Part shown: positions 56,277-64,000 of the stretch, one piece after another
Layout: the number at the start of each line of letters is the position of its first letter
How positions within the stretch are numbered: the stretch's first letter is position 1
Assembly (NCBI RefSeq): GCF_900107275.1
Contig: NZ_FNPI01000001.1
Location: forward strand, 62,001 to 126,000
DNA length: 64,000 bases
Direction of reading: 5' to 3'
From: Evansella caseinilytica
GTDB taxonomy: Bacteria > Bacillota > Bacilli > Bacillales > Salisediminibacteriaceae
Position numbers and translations under genes: made by a program
The notes under the pieces: generated by a model
Told to the model about the DNA's origin: nothing
Databases searched by the model: none
What the model saw: the letters and a program-made list of their open reading frames with translations, nothing else

Positions 56277-57230
56277 CTATTTGGAACCCACATACGGTGA
56301 TTCAAAAATAACCTCGCCGGTTTGAGAGGTGTCGTAATCGCTTAAGGATTGGATTTCTTCCTTGAAGGATGCTGTTTGAAGCGTTTTCGTTAACAGTTTT
56401 ACTAGCTCCTCATTTTGTTGATTGTTAATTACAACAAGATCGTATCTTTCCATGATCAACGGGACAAAATCAAGTCCGACCAGCTTTGCCGCTTTTTCTA
56501 TGCCGATTCCTACGTCGGCTTGTCCGGAGGAAATGCAGGAAGCAACACTTAAATGGCTTGTTTCCTCCGTTTGATAACCTTTGATGGCAGAGGAGTCAAT
56601 CTTGTTCACTCGCAACTGCTCCTCAAGTAAAATCCTTGCGCCAGAGCCTTTTTCACGATTGATTAGACGGATGCTTTCTTTCGTCAAGTCATTCCAATGA
56701 TGCAGCTGATAAGGATTTCCTTTCTGCACCATCAATCCGGCTTTGCGGGAAACAAGGTTGATTACCGTGTATGGAAAGCCAATAAGAATTTTTCTGACAA
56801 ACGGGACATTGTATTCTTCTGTATCGCCGTCGAACATGTGAAGACTGACGATGTCGCACTCTCCTTTATACATTGCCAACAGGCTGTTTAAGCTTCCTTC
56901 ATGTGACCTTAACGCCTGATACTTTCCAGTCCTCTCAAGATGCCTTCCAAGTATATCCAACACCATGTCCTGACCGCTGATGATAATCTTTCTTTTAGTA
57001 TTTGTGGTTTGTGTCGGGCTTTCAAAAGCTGCCGAAGGAGGTGATTGGGTTCCCAAAGCTTTTTTCTGCGGATTTATCAGTAAATCGATATCCGCTGCAC
57101 TTATTCTCATTTGTCTGCCAACCTTAAAGGCAGGTATTTTTCCCTTTTTAATCAAGTCATATACAGTCAGCTTGGAGACCTTTAATAAATTGGCCACTTC
57201 TTCTACTGTATAAGATAGTTCATGCTTCAT
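56277..57230 (-). CDS. HTH regulator with molybdate-type substrate-binding domain (YvgK-like)
   Basis: A 317-residue protein with an excisionase-type helix-turn-helix at the N-terminus (YTVEEVANLLKVSKLTVYDL, KVGRQMRISAADIDLL) and a PBP-like domain (REKGSGARILLEEQLR, ADVGIGIEKAAKLVGLDFVP). The same domain pair is seen in B. subtilis YvgK, next to ModAB-like YvgL-YvgM, as here. Likely a cytosolic sensor of molybdate that controls the divergent modAB genes. ATG follows AAAGGAGGGTC. Confidence 0.9.
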   Translation of the reverse strand: MKHELSYTVEEVANLLKVSKLTVYDLIKKGKIPAFKVGRQMRISAADIDLLINPQKKALGTQSPPSAAFESPTQTTNTKRKIIISGQDMVLDILGRHLERTGKYQALRSHEGSLNSLLAMYKGECDIVSLHMFDGDTEEYNVPFVRKILIGFPYTVINLVSRKAGLMVQKGNPYQLHHWNDLTKESIRLINREKGSGARILLEEQLRVNKIDSSAIKGYQTEETSHLSVASCISSGQADVGIGIEKAAKLVGLDFVPLIMERYDLVVINNQQNEELVKLLTKTLQTASFKEEIQSLSDYDTSQTGEVIFESPYVGSK

Positions 57231-57387
57231 AGAGGGACCCTCCTTTCTTATATTTTAACGTGAAATGCGTATTTAGAGAATAAACATGTGAGATAAAATC
57301 TGTCAGCAATATGTTATCATTCGTTTTGTTTTGTTATAATTAGTTATAACAAGTTATATGTATTTTTAAAAGCAGGAGGGCGTTTTC

Positions 57388-58188
57388 TTGAAGAAGTCGT
57401 ATTTTATACTATGCATCATCAGCGCGCTGCTGTGGGGAATCGGATGTTCTGATCCGGAAGAAGGAGCAGGTGACCGGAAGGAGTCCGTTCAAGGGGAGGT
57501 AGAAATTATCGTCTCTGCTGCCGCAAGCTTAACCGATGCTTTAAATGAAATCAAACGCTCATTTGAAGAGGAGTATCAGGGGATAAGCATCACTTATAAT
57601 TTTGGGAGCTCCGGCGCGTTGCAGCAACAAATTATACAGGGGGCGCCGGTGAATATTTTTTTCTCTGCCGCGGAAGATAAATTCGATGAGCTGATGGAAA
57701 AAGGCTTGATTCAGAAAGAGGACGGCGTCGATTTAGTAGGAAATGACATCGTGCTGGTGACGCCGACAGATATGGAGATGATTCAATCGTTTGCTGATTT
57801 GCCGGAACAAGCGCAAACGCTCTCCATCGGTACCCCGGAATCTGTCCCTGCCGGCAAATACGCGAAAGAAATGCTGGAGAACATCGGCTTGTGGAAGGAG
57901 ATGGAACAACAGATTGTTTACGCTAAAGACGTAAGGCAGGTGCTGACTTACGTGGAGACTGGAAATGTGGATGCCGGAATTGTCTATCGAACCGACGCGT
58001 TGATATCTTCGAAAGTGAACATTGTTGCCACAGCAGAGGAAGGAACGCATGCACAGATCATTTACCCGCTGGGGATCATTGACGAAAGCGATAACCGCAA
58101 CGAGACAAGGATTTTTTATGAATACTTGCAGTCGGAAAAATCTTTGAAAATATTAGAGGAATACGGTTTCCGAAATTTATTGGAATGA
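57388..58188 (+). CDS. modA: ModA, molybdate-binding lipoprotein
   Basis: A 266-residue ABC receptor. Lipobox LWGIGC at residues about 15-20, then the ModA start VSAAASLTDALNEIKRSFEE, GSSGALQQQIIQGAPVNIFF and the conserved FSAAEDKFDEL. TTG start 8 bases after AGGAGGG. It overlaps modB by 4 bp. Molybdate or tungstate is the likely cargo. Confidence 0.93.
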   Translation: MKKSYFILCIISALLWGIGCSDPEEGAGDRKESVQGEVEIIVSAAASLTDALNEIKRSFEEEYQGISITYNFGSSGALQQQIIQGAPVNIFFSAAEDKFDELMEKGLIQKEDGVDLVGNDIVLVTPTDMEMIQSFADLPEQAQTLSIGTPESVPAGKYAKEMLENIGLWKEMEQQIVYAKDVRQVLTYVETGNVDAGIVYRTDALISSKVNIVATAEEGTHAQIIYPLGIIDESDNRNETRIFYEYLQSEKSLKILEEYGFRNLLE

Positions 58189-58853
58189 TGCTGACTGATA
58201 ATTTTTGGGCGCCTGTCATACTATCCATTAAAGTTGCTGTTATCTCGCTGATTATCGTTTTCGTATTTGGTTTACTTGCGGCAAAAATTATGACAAACAA
58301 AACGTTTAAAGGAAAATCTGTTATCGAGACGATCCTGCTTTTACCTCTCGTTCTCCCGCCGTCTGTCGTTGGCTTTCTATTAATTGTTATTTTTGGCAGA
58401 CAGTCATTTATCGGCGAGATTGTAGAGTTTGTTTTCAACCGAACGATTATTTTTACGTGGTGGGCAGCAGTTATCGCCGCCGTGGTGGTCGCCTTTCCGC
58501 TGATGTATCAATCGGCTAAAGCAGGTTTTGAAACGATCGACAGAAATATTGAAGGGGCAGCCAGAGTAGACGGTGCTAATGAATTCAAAGTTTTTCTCTG
58601 GATAACAATGCCGCTGGCTTCTAAAGCGATCATTACCGGTGCGATTTTAAGCTTCGCACGGGCGCTGGGGGAATTCGGCGCCACTTTAATGTTCGCAGGG
58701 AACATCCCCGGGAAAACACAGACAATGCCGACGGCGATTTACCTCGCTATGGAATCGGGAAATATGCAGTTAGCCTGGCTTTGGGTGCTGTTGATCATTG
58801 CTATTTCTTTCACGATGCTGTTATTAATCAATTTGCTGAAGAAAGGCGATTAA
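58185..58853 (+). CDS. modB: ModB, molybdate ABC permease
   Basis: A 222-residue permease with about five helices and the ABC-permease loop EGAARVDGANEFKVFLWITM followed by RALGEFGATLMFAGNIPGKT, the ModB pattern. ATG overlaps the modA stop (ATGA). No ModC ATPase gene follows; a Sir2 remnant and another operon come next, so an ATPase from elsewhere must serve, as with YvgLM in B. subtilis. Confidence 0.94.
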   Translation: MMLTDNFWAPVILSIKVAVISLIIVFVFGLLAAKIMTNKTFKGKSVIETILLLPLVLPPSVVGFLLIVIFGRQSFIGEIVEFVFNRTIIFTWWAAVIAAVVVAFPLMYQSAKAGFETIDRNIEGAARVDGANEFKVFLWITMPLASKAIITGAILSFARALGEFGATLMFAGNIPGKTQTMPTAIYLAMESGNMQLAWLWVLLIIAISFTMLLLINLLKKGD

Positions 58854-58889
58854 AGAGGACTCTCCCTCGTCGTTTCACCGATCAATCTT

Positions 58890-59030
58890 TTTCCAAGAGT
58901 CGCGAAGGAACACGGAGCGAAGCTTGCGATCGTGAACCGCGATCCGACACCGTTAGATTCCCCTGCCGACCTTAACGTAAACGACCAGCTTCTCGGTGAG
59001 TTTTTACGGCAAATTGACCGAGCCATCTAA
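58890..59030 (+). pseudogene. Sir2-type deacylase C-terminal fragment
   Basis: The reading RVAKEHGAKLAIVNRDPTPL then DSPADLNVNDQLLGEFLRQI and a stop is the end of a Sir2-family NAD-dependent deacylase (IVNRDPTPLD motif). No upstream part is present. The tail of this frame is one arm of a large inverted repeat. Confidence 0.65.
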
Positions 59031-59059
59031 ATGGACAAGACGGATTTGCCGTAAAAACT
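58999..59059. repeat. 16-bp inverted repeat
   Basis: AGTTTTTACGGCAAAT (58999-59014) and ATTTGCCGTAAAAACT (59044-59059) are perfect inverted copies 29 bp apart. It overlaps the Sir2 fragment end. The rest to 59173 holds no gene. Confidence 0.7.
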
Positions 59060-59173
59060 TGCGACAGGTCTGTAAGAAATAAGCCGTGGGAGTGGCCGCG
59101 TTAATCAAATTGTATTTTCATCAATACCGGGCTGTCCATTTGCTATGTCCTTGACTGTGGACAGCTCAGGTCA

Positions 59174-59470
59174 TTACAGGGACAGCGCCTGCTGCAGCAC
59201 TTTTTTTCCGTCCATCGTGCCGTATGCCATCGAATCGATGACGGCGACTTTAATGCCGTGCGGTTTCGCTTTGCTCGTAATTTTACTTTCTAAATACCGT
59301 ACTTGTGGACCGATTAAAATGACGTTTGTCGTTTCAAGCTCATTGGCGAGTCCCGCTTCCGCCGTCGCATCTATCGTTGCCTCCAATCCTTGCGCTTCCG
59401 CAGCTTTCCTCATTTTATCGACAAGCATGCTTGTCGACATTCCAGCGGAACAAACGAGTAAAATTTTCAT
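59174..59470 (-). CDS. PTS lactose/cellobiose-type EIIB
   Basis: A 98-residue EIIB with the phospho-cysteine in LLVCSAGMSTSMLVDKM and the family end GTMDGKKVLQQAL. Start ATG 59470; an upstream 10-codon extension overlaps EIIA. It passes phosphate from EIIA to the sugar. Last gene of the operon, 1 bp after the EIIA stop. Confidence 0.93.
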   Translation of the reverse strand: MKILLVCSAGMSTSMLVDKMRKAAEAQGLEATIDATAEAGLANELETTNVILIGPQVRYLESKITSKAKPHGIKVAVIDSMAYGTMDGKKVLQQALSL

Positions 59471-59471
59471 C

Positions 59472-59804
59472 TCAATCACGCTCCTTAGCAAATTTTTCAT
59501 ACAGATCGATGATTTCCAGGCAAAGCTCTTTCGTCGTCATCGAGGTCATTAAATGATCCTGGGCATGAATCAACAACAGGGTAGGAGGAACGGCATCACC
59601 ACTCGCTTCCTGTTGCAGCAAGCTCGTCTGTGCGTGATGGGCTTCGTAAAATTCCTGGTCGGCTTGTTCTATACGTTCGCGAGCTTGTGCAAATTTTCCT
59701 GCCTTCGCCAATTGGATGCCTTCCATGGAAAACGAACGGGCATTTCCCGAATGAAGAATGATTTGAAAAGCGATTTCTTCAAGAGACTTTTGTTGAGCCG
59801 GCAT
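59472..59804 (-). CDS. PTS lactose/cellobiose-type EIIA
   Basis: A 110-residue all-helical EIIA with the phospho-His in LLIHAQDHLMTSM and an early Asn/His region (ILHSGNARSFSMEGIQLA). ATG after AAAGGAGAGCAAACTG; overlaps EIIC by 26 bp. Confidence 0.93.
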   Translation of the reverse strand: MPAQQKSLEEIAFQIILHSGNARSFSMEGIQLAKAGKFAQARERIEQADQEFYEAHHAQTSLLQQEASGDAVPPTLLLIHAQDHLMTSMTTKELCLEIIDLYEKFAKERD

Positions 59805-61092
59805 CAGTTTGCTCTCCTTTGCTATGAAAGTTTTTCTTGTCTGCTCTCATCGCCGCTTTTATAAACGGAATGTAAAGAACCGTTGCCAACGTGAGGTTAA
59901 ACAGCTGTAAGACAACGCCGGCAAATGACCCTCCTGTTACGAGATAGCCGCTGATGAGAGGCGGTGTTGTCCATGGGACAAGCGCGACGGTCTTTGGAAC
60001 AAAACCTATCACTATAGCAAAATAGGATGTGAGTGTTAACAAAACCGGAATCGTTAAAAACGGAATGAACATAACAGGGTTTAAAACAACAGGCAATCCG
60101 AACATAACAGGTTCGTTGATATTAAAAATTCCCGCAGGCGCCGATAACTTTCCGATTGTTCGATAGTGTTTAGAAGCAGATACAAGAAAAATCGCGGCAA
60201 TTAAAGCGAGGGTTGTTCCCGTTCCGCCCATAAATACATATGCGTCAAGAAACGGCTTGGTGACGATGTAAGGAACGTCAACTGCACTTGTGCCTTGGGC
60301 AAATAAGCTGATGTTTTCTTCCAGCAAAGGGAGGTAGATGGAATCAATGACAGGTCCTAAAATGTTCGTGCCGTGCAGACCGAAAAACCAGAGCAGTTGA
60401 TTTAAGAAAGTGATGGTGAGCGCAGCGGGAAGCGTGTTGCCTAACGCTTGCAACGGCTGTTGGATGACAGTAAAGACGAGTTCATGAATGCTCCCGTCCG
60501 TCAAGGCGGCGATAAACATTTGCAGGCCGGAGACAAGGAGAAGAATAACCGCTGCCGGGATAAGGGCGCGAAAAGATTTGACGACACCACTTGGAACGCC
60601 TTCAGGCATTTTGATCGTGAATTTTGATTGATATAAGAGACGGAAAAGTTCAGTGACAACGAGGGCGGTTAACACGCCGACAAACAGGCCTTGTGAGCCG
60701 GTCCAGGCATACGATAGTCCCCAATCCTCCGTCGTCGGCGTTAAAATGATATAGCAGCCGACGGCAAGCAGCGCAGCGGACAGTGAATCCACATCATAGG
60801 ATTTAGCCAGGTTGTAGCTAATCCCGGCAACGACAAGCAACGAGAGAACGGCGAAAGATCCATCCCAGATGTTGCCGCCGAGCGTCTTCCAGCCTTCCCC
60901 GAAGGTGTTAACCATGAAGCTTTGGAAAAAATCAATCGGCAAGTTGTTGATTAAAACAGCAAACGATCCAATAATGATTAACGGCATGATGGCGACAAAA
61001 CCGTCGCGAACAGCTACTAAGTGACGTTGTGAACCGATCCGGCCGGCAATCGGAATAAAATGTTTTTCCATCCACTGCATCACTGGATTCAT
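59779..61092 (-). CDS. PTS lactose/cellobiose-type EIIC permease
   Basis: A 437-residue membrane permease with about ten helices. Markers: WFFGLHGTNILGPVIDSIYL, PAGIFNINEPVMFGLPVVLN and VPWTTPPLISGYLVTGGS, all typical of cellobiose/diacetylchitobiose EIIC. ATG overlaps the GH4 stop by 1 bp, with AAAGGAGC upstream. Sugar is a beta-linked disaccharide; the deacetylase next door points to chitobiose. Confidence 0.93.
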   Translation of the reverse strand: MNPVMQWMEKHFIPIAGRIGSQRHLVAVRDGFVAIMPLIIIGSFAVLINNLPIDFFQSFMVNTFGEGWKTLGGNIWDGSFAVLSLLVVAGISYNLAKSYDVDSLSAALLAVGCYIILTPTTEDWGLSYAWTGSQGLFVGVLTALVVTELFRLLYQSKFTIKMPEGVPSGVVKSFRALIPAAVILLLVSGLQMFIAALTDGSIHELVFTVIQQPLQALGNTLPAALTITFLNQLLWFFGLHGTNILGPVIDSIYLPLLEENISLFAQGTSAVDVPYIVTKPFLDAYVFMGGTGTTLALIAAIFLVSASKHYRTIGKLSAPAGIFNINEPVMFGLPVVLNPVMFIPFLTIPVLLTLTSYFAIVIGFVPKTVALVPWTTPPLISGYLVTGGSFAGVVLQLFNLTLATVLYIPFIKAAMRADKKNFHSKGEQTDAGSTKVS

Positions 61093-62417
61093 TAAATACC
61101 AGCTCCTTTACAATAAAATTGTGGTAAGTAGTCTTTATGGGCTTTCAACATCTCATCTAAAATAACCTTGGCTTTTTTCTCATCGGCAACAAGCGGGTTC
61201 ATGAGGAGAGCGTTGTACGCCTTATAATAATTCCCGGATAGGGCGGCTTGAATGACAAGCTGTTCGAATACTTTCATATGCCCGATCAACCCTTTAACTT
61301 GTTGCGGCAGCTTTCCTGCGGCAAGCGGCCTTGGTCCGTCCTTCGTAATCACGGCATTTATTTCAACGACTGCATCATCAGGAAAATCTTGGATACTTCC
61401 GTTATTAAATGTGTTCACTGTTTGAATGTCCTGCTTGTTCGTATAAAGACTTTCCATTAAACTGCAGGCTGCTTCGCTGTAATAGGCGCCGCCGCGTTGC
61501 GTAAGTTCTTTCGGCTTTTCCGATAGTGCCGGGTTCTGGTACGTTTGAAAAAGCGATTCTTCCACCTGTTTGACAAGTTCCGCTCTCGTTCCGTTTTTCC
61601 TGAAGGCATCCAGGTCTTTTTTCAACACCTCCTCTGTTTGAAAATAATATAAATGATAAGGGTTTGGCAGCAGTTGGAGCGCCGTGACAAACTCCTTAGA
61701 CCACCCAAGAGACACAATGTTTGCAGGAGAGTAATCAAGATTTTCCTCCGTCAGCTTGGTTAACGCTTCCTTCGTCCGGTCTTCCCCGTGAATAAACACC
61801 CTTTTCCCAAAGACAAAATGATTCATGCCAATAAATTCGATCTCCACATTTTCCACAGGGCAGGAGAACATTTCCGCAATCCCGGCTTTCATATTAAATG
61901 GAATGTTGCACACACCAATCACTTTTTTGTGCGGGCTATGATGCAGCAGCGCCTCTGTCACAATCCCGGCGGGGTTGGTGAAGTTGATCATCCAGGCTTG
62001 TGGACAAATATCGTGAATATCGCGGGCAATCGCTAGTAAAACAGGGATCGTGCGAAGTGCTTTAAAGACTCCGCCGGCTCCATTCGTTTCCTGGCCAATT
62101 AACCCATGCTTTAAAGGAATACGTTCGTCCAGTTCCCTTGCTTTTAGTCCGCCGACCCGTATTTGTGTCGTGATAAAATTCGCACCTTCCAAAGCTTGCC
62201 GCCGGTTAAACGAGCTGCTGACTCGGATCGGATAACCAGACTTCTCTATCATTCTTTGAGACAAGGCTTCAACAATCGCCACTTTTTTTGCCCCGGCTTC
62301 AATGTCGACGAGGACAATCTCGCTAACGGGCAGTTGTTCATACCGTTGAATGAATCCTTCAATGAGCTCAGGGGTGTAACTGGAGCCGCCACCGATGACT
62401 ACCACTTTTAGTGTCAT
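61092..62417 (-). CDS. GH4 6-phospho-beta-glucosidase
   Basis: A 441-residue NAD- and metal-dependent GH4 hydrolase that opens phosphorylated disaccharides by a redox route. NAD motif VIGGGSSYTPELIEGF, metal Cys in GVCNIPFNM, metal His in FIGMNHFVFG. ATG after AAGGAGGAGGAAAA. First gene of the PTS operon, but a MITE-like element now lies between its site and the promoter region. Confidence 0.94.
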   Translation of the reverse strand: MTLKVVVIGGGSSYTPELIEGFIQRYEQLPVSEIVLVDIEAGAKKVAIVEALSQRMIEKSGYPIRVSSSFNRRQALEGANFITTQIRVGGLKARELDERIPLKHGLIGQETNGAGGVFKALRTIPVLLAIARDIHDICPQAWMINFTNPAGIVTEALLHHSPHKKVIGVCNIPFNMKAGIAEMFSCPVENVEIEFIGMNHFVFGKRVFIHGEDRTKEALTKLTEENLDYSPANIVSLGWSKEFVTALQLLPNPYHLYYFQTEEVLKKDLDAFRKNGTRAELVKQVEESLFQTYQNPALSEKPKELTQRGGAYYSEAACSLMESLYTNKQDIQTVNTFNNGSIQDFPDDAVVEINAVITKDGPRPLAAGKLPQQVKGLIGHMKVFEQLVIQAALSGNYYKAYNALLMNPLVADEKKAKVILDEMLKAHKDYLPQFYCKGAGI

Positions 62418-62437
62418 TTTTCCTCCTCCTTATAGAG

Positions 62438-62636
62438 CGTGTTCAAAAAGGCAATGGTTCCTCACGATGCGCCCCAATTCCGCCTAATTTCTGCTCACGT
62501 CCTGTGAGCAACGGCGAAATGTCGTCATCCTGACTCCAGAAAACCACTCACAGCCGGCCTGAAAAGAATGCATCGGCATCACCCATTGCTTCGTGCTTGT
62601 TCAAAAAGATAAAAACCGATCTTTTTGAACAAGCAC
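62438..62636. repeat. MITE-like element between GH4 gene and its promoter region
   Basis: About 199 bp from GCGTGTTCAAAAAGGCAATG to the 44-bp hairpin 62593-62636 (arms GTGCTTGTTC and GAACAAGCAC). Orientation is opposite to the copies at 9734 and 20498. Contains CCAATTCCGCCTAATTTC and CGTCCTGTGAGCAACGGCG as in the array at 2049-2900. Confidence 0.85.
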
Positions 62637-62665
62637 TTATAACAAAAAACGCTTCTTCTAATACA

Positions 62666-62694
62666 TATATATCATAATTGTAACTACTAATCAA
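62666..62694 (-). promoter_or_regulatory. Likely promoter of the PTS operon
   Basis: On the minus strand TTGATT (62694-62689) and TATATA (62671-62666) are 17 bp apart, next to the palindrome at 62696. Transcription toward GH4 would pass through the MITE-like element. Confidence 0.5.
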
Positions 62695-62695
62695 T

Positions 62696-62719
62696 CTATA
62701 TTTGTAATTACAAATATAG
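62696..62719. promoter_or_regulatory. 24-bp palindrome, GntR-type operator
   Basis: CTATATTTGTAA (62696-62707) and TTACAAATATAG (62708-62719) form a perfect palindrome between the divergent PTS operon and chbG-like gene. HutC-type GntR sites have this AT-rich form; the GntR gene at 63530 is the likely binder. Confidence 0.75.
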
Positions 62720-62790
62720 AATTTGAAATTGATACATGATAACAATTTTGTGATATAGTAAAAGGGAACATATGTGGAGGGAGAGGTAAT

Positions 62791-63507
62791 ATGGTGAAGC
62801 TGATTGTGAACGCCGATGATTTCGGACTGTCGCGGGGAGTGAATTATGGGATTGTTGATGCACATGAATTAGGCATCGTGACGTCGACGAGCATGTTGGT
62901 GAATATGCAGGCTACAGATCACGCGTTTCAATTAATGAAGCGGTATTCTGATTTACAGGTTGGCGTGCATTTAACGTTAAGCTGCGGTGCGCCGTTAACT
63001 TCCAATTGCCATTCGTTAATCAATGAACAGGGAGAGTTTCGGCTCACGAGCCAATATGCATTATTAAAAGAACATGGCATCTGCGTTGAGGAAGTGGAAG
63101 CCGAGTGGGAGGCGCAAATTCAGCAATTTTACAAACGCGGGATCACGCCGTCGCACCTTGACAGCCACCACCATATCCATACGTGGGAGCCGGTCATTCC
63201 AGCCGTCCGGCGGCTTGCGCAAAAATATCACCTTCCAGTACGCGCTGGCTATCAGGAGCCGCCAAGCGGTATCCGGTTCCGGTCCGACGTTATGGATACT
63301 GGCTTTTACGGGGAGGGGGCAGAGGATGGTTATTTTGATGAACTATATAAAAAATACAATGGCTGTGACGGAACGGTGGAAGTGATGTGTCACCCCGGAT
63401 ACATCGATGAAGTGTTGAGGCAGCGATCATCCTATGTAGAGGAACGGATGACAGAGGTTGAGATATTAACGCGGGTGAGGCTGTCGGAAAACTTTATTAT
63501 CGTATAG
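62791..63507 (+). CDS. ChbG/YdjC-type carbohydrate deacetylase
   Basis: A 238-residue YdjC/ChbG deacetylase, which removes an acetyl group from chitooligosaccharides or their 6-phosphates. Metal ligands are visible in LIVNADDFGLSRGVN, LDSHHHIHTW and VMCHPGY. ATG after GGAGGGAGAGGTAAT. Divergent from the PTS and GH4 genes with a shared operator; in other bacteria ChbG must act before the phospho-glycosidase can cut diacetylchitobiose phosphate. Confidence 0.9.
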   Translation: MVKLIVNADDFGLSRGVNYGIVDAHELGIVTSTSMLVNMQATDHAFQLMKRYSDLQVGVHLTLSCGAPLTSNCHSLINEQGEFRLTSQYALLKEHGICVEEVEAEWEAQIQQFYKRGITPSHLDSHHHIHTWEPVIPAVRRLAQKYHLPVRAGYQEPPSGIRFRSDVMDTGFYGEGAEDGYFDELYKKYNGCDGTVEVMCHPGYIDEVLRQRSSYVEERMTEVEILTRVRLSENFIIV

Positions 63508-63515
63508 AAATTACA

Positions 63516-63552
63516 AAACCGGCTCTGACTTAAGATGTCTGAGTCGGTTTTT
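63516..63552. terminator. Bidirectional terminator between chbG-like and gntR
   Basis: AAACCGGCTCTGAC and GTCTGAGTCGGTTTTT pair with G-T tolerance; T-run on the plus side and A-run on the other. It overlaps the last codons of the gntR gene. Confidence 0.7.
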
Positions 63553-64000
63553 GATAGTTCCGTTCAATTGTAAAGCTCGCTTTTTCTCCATGAAAATAAG
63601 CAATGGAATATTCAATCTTTGTTTCGTCCACTAAGTAGGCGTGGGTTTCGATTTGTATGCAAGGATCGCCGACAGAGATGTCAAGCTTTGCGGCGACTAC
63701 TTCATCGGCAAGCACGATATGCAAATGCTCTTTTGTCTGTGCCAGCGGCAGATCAGGCTGACTTTGCAGCAACTGATAGAGGGAGTGTTCACAGCCTTCT
63801 TTTGTTAACCAAATTGTCTTGCGCCATGGCAAATAAGAAATTTCATACTGTAAGGGAGCGTCATCTGCATAACGAATTCGTTCAAGGCGATGCACAGGCT
63901 CGTTTTCGTCAATTTCCAGCATGGCGGACAAAAGTTCGTCTGACGGAACGACCGTTAAATCGATGACCTGTATTTTCGGCTTTTTTCCTTGCAGCCGCAA
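63530..64000 (-). CDS. GntR/HutC-type regulator, UTRA domain (partial)
   Basis: 156 residues of the C-terminal UTRA ligand domain (LLSAMLEIDENEPVHRLERI, YEISYLPWRK, IEYSIAYFHGEKASFTIER). The N-terminal helix-turn-helix lies beyond the window end. It converges on chbG-like and probably represses the PTS-GH4 and chbG units by the palindrome at 62696; effector likely a phosphosugar. Confidence 0.88.
   Translation of the reverse strand: MRLQGKKPKIQVIDLTVVPSDELLSAMLEIDENEPVHRLERIRYADDAPLQYEISYLPWRKTIWLTKEGCEHSLYQLLQSQPDLPLAQTKEHLHIVLADEVVAAKLDISVGDPCIQIETHAYLVDETKIEYSIAYFHGEKASFTIERNYQKPTQTS

Noticed and set aside
58781-58975. Short frame over the modB end
   Set aside because: It is a shadow of modB; the Sir2-like reading in another frame covers the remainder.

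Overview
The window is a chromosomal segment of a Bacillaceae bacterium (Firmicutes, moderate GC, strong AGGAGG-type ribosome binding sites, several TTG/GTG starts, CcpA cre boxes). Recognisable Bacillus loci include a bacilysin operon, paiA/paiB, a yvgK-yvgL-yvgM type molybdate locus, rlmCD, cstA and a citrate-type two-component system. Genus and species cannot be fixed from the sequence. No rRNA, tRNA, CRISPR array or prophage was seen.

Layout. 1-3.7 kb: cstA with a cre box, a tandem 114-122 bp repeat array lying inside a MITE-like element, and an Lrp/AsnC regulator. 3.9-9.7 kb: bacilysin operon on the minus strand in the order bacA-bacB-bacG-bacC-bacD-bacE, without bacF. 10.3-11.8 kb: 23S rRNA methyltransferase. 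12.5-17.6 kb: a MerR regulator, relics, then a PadR / DUF1048 / DUF1048 / broken DUF1048 / drug-efflux ABC locus with one motif repeated in front of padR and in front of the ABC genes. 17.8-22.4 kb: a rifampin phosphotransferase and an ABC-class ATPase. 22.4-30.8 kb: a zone of gene decay with two IS3-family insertions and broken copies of alpha/beta hydrolase, radical SAM, GyrI-like, PfpI, Fic, UPF0158 and SWIM zinc-finger genes; only HxlR, a flavodoxin-fold oxidoreductase and a transposase orfA are intact. 30.8-33.6 kb: oleate hydratase and a divergent TetR. 34-42.7 kb: a GH30 glucuronoxylanase-like enzyme without signal peptide, then a hexuronate/aldonate operon (GntR, two dehydrogenases, ManD-type dehydratase, TRAP transporter). 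43-44.7 kb: TetR and DUF998 membrane protein sharing one operator. 45.3-49.2 kb: a three-gene, bacteriocin-like cassette (secreted protein, two-TM small protein, lipoprotein subtilase), broken by an ISL3 insertion and bracketed by two ISL3-type MITEs that carry a conserved fold. 49.5-53.3 kb: citrate-type sensor, regulator and CitMHS transporter. 53.7-56.1 kb: YczE-like protein divergent from MarR-paiA-paiB. 56.3-58.9 kb: molybdate regulator and ModAB without ModC. 59.2-64 kb: lactose/cellobiose-type PTS, GH4 phospho-glycosidase, ChbG-like deacetylase and a GntR regulator cut by the window end.

The most distinctive signal is a dispersed family of palindromic repeats. Five copies of a 44-bp hairpin keep exact length and pairing while three arm positions vary in a compensated way, and related MITE-like elements sit in many intergenic regions, in one case between a promoter and its PTS operon. 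The second is the ISL3-type MITE with 8-bp target duplications whose interior has a conserved outer stem around variable hairpins. The third is the bacteriocin-like cassette.
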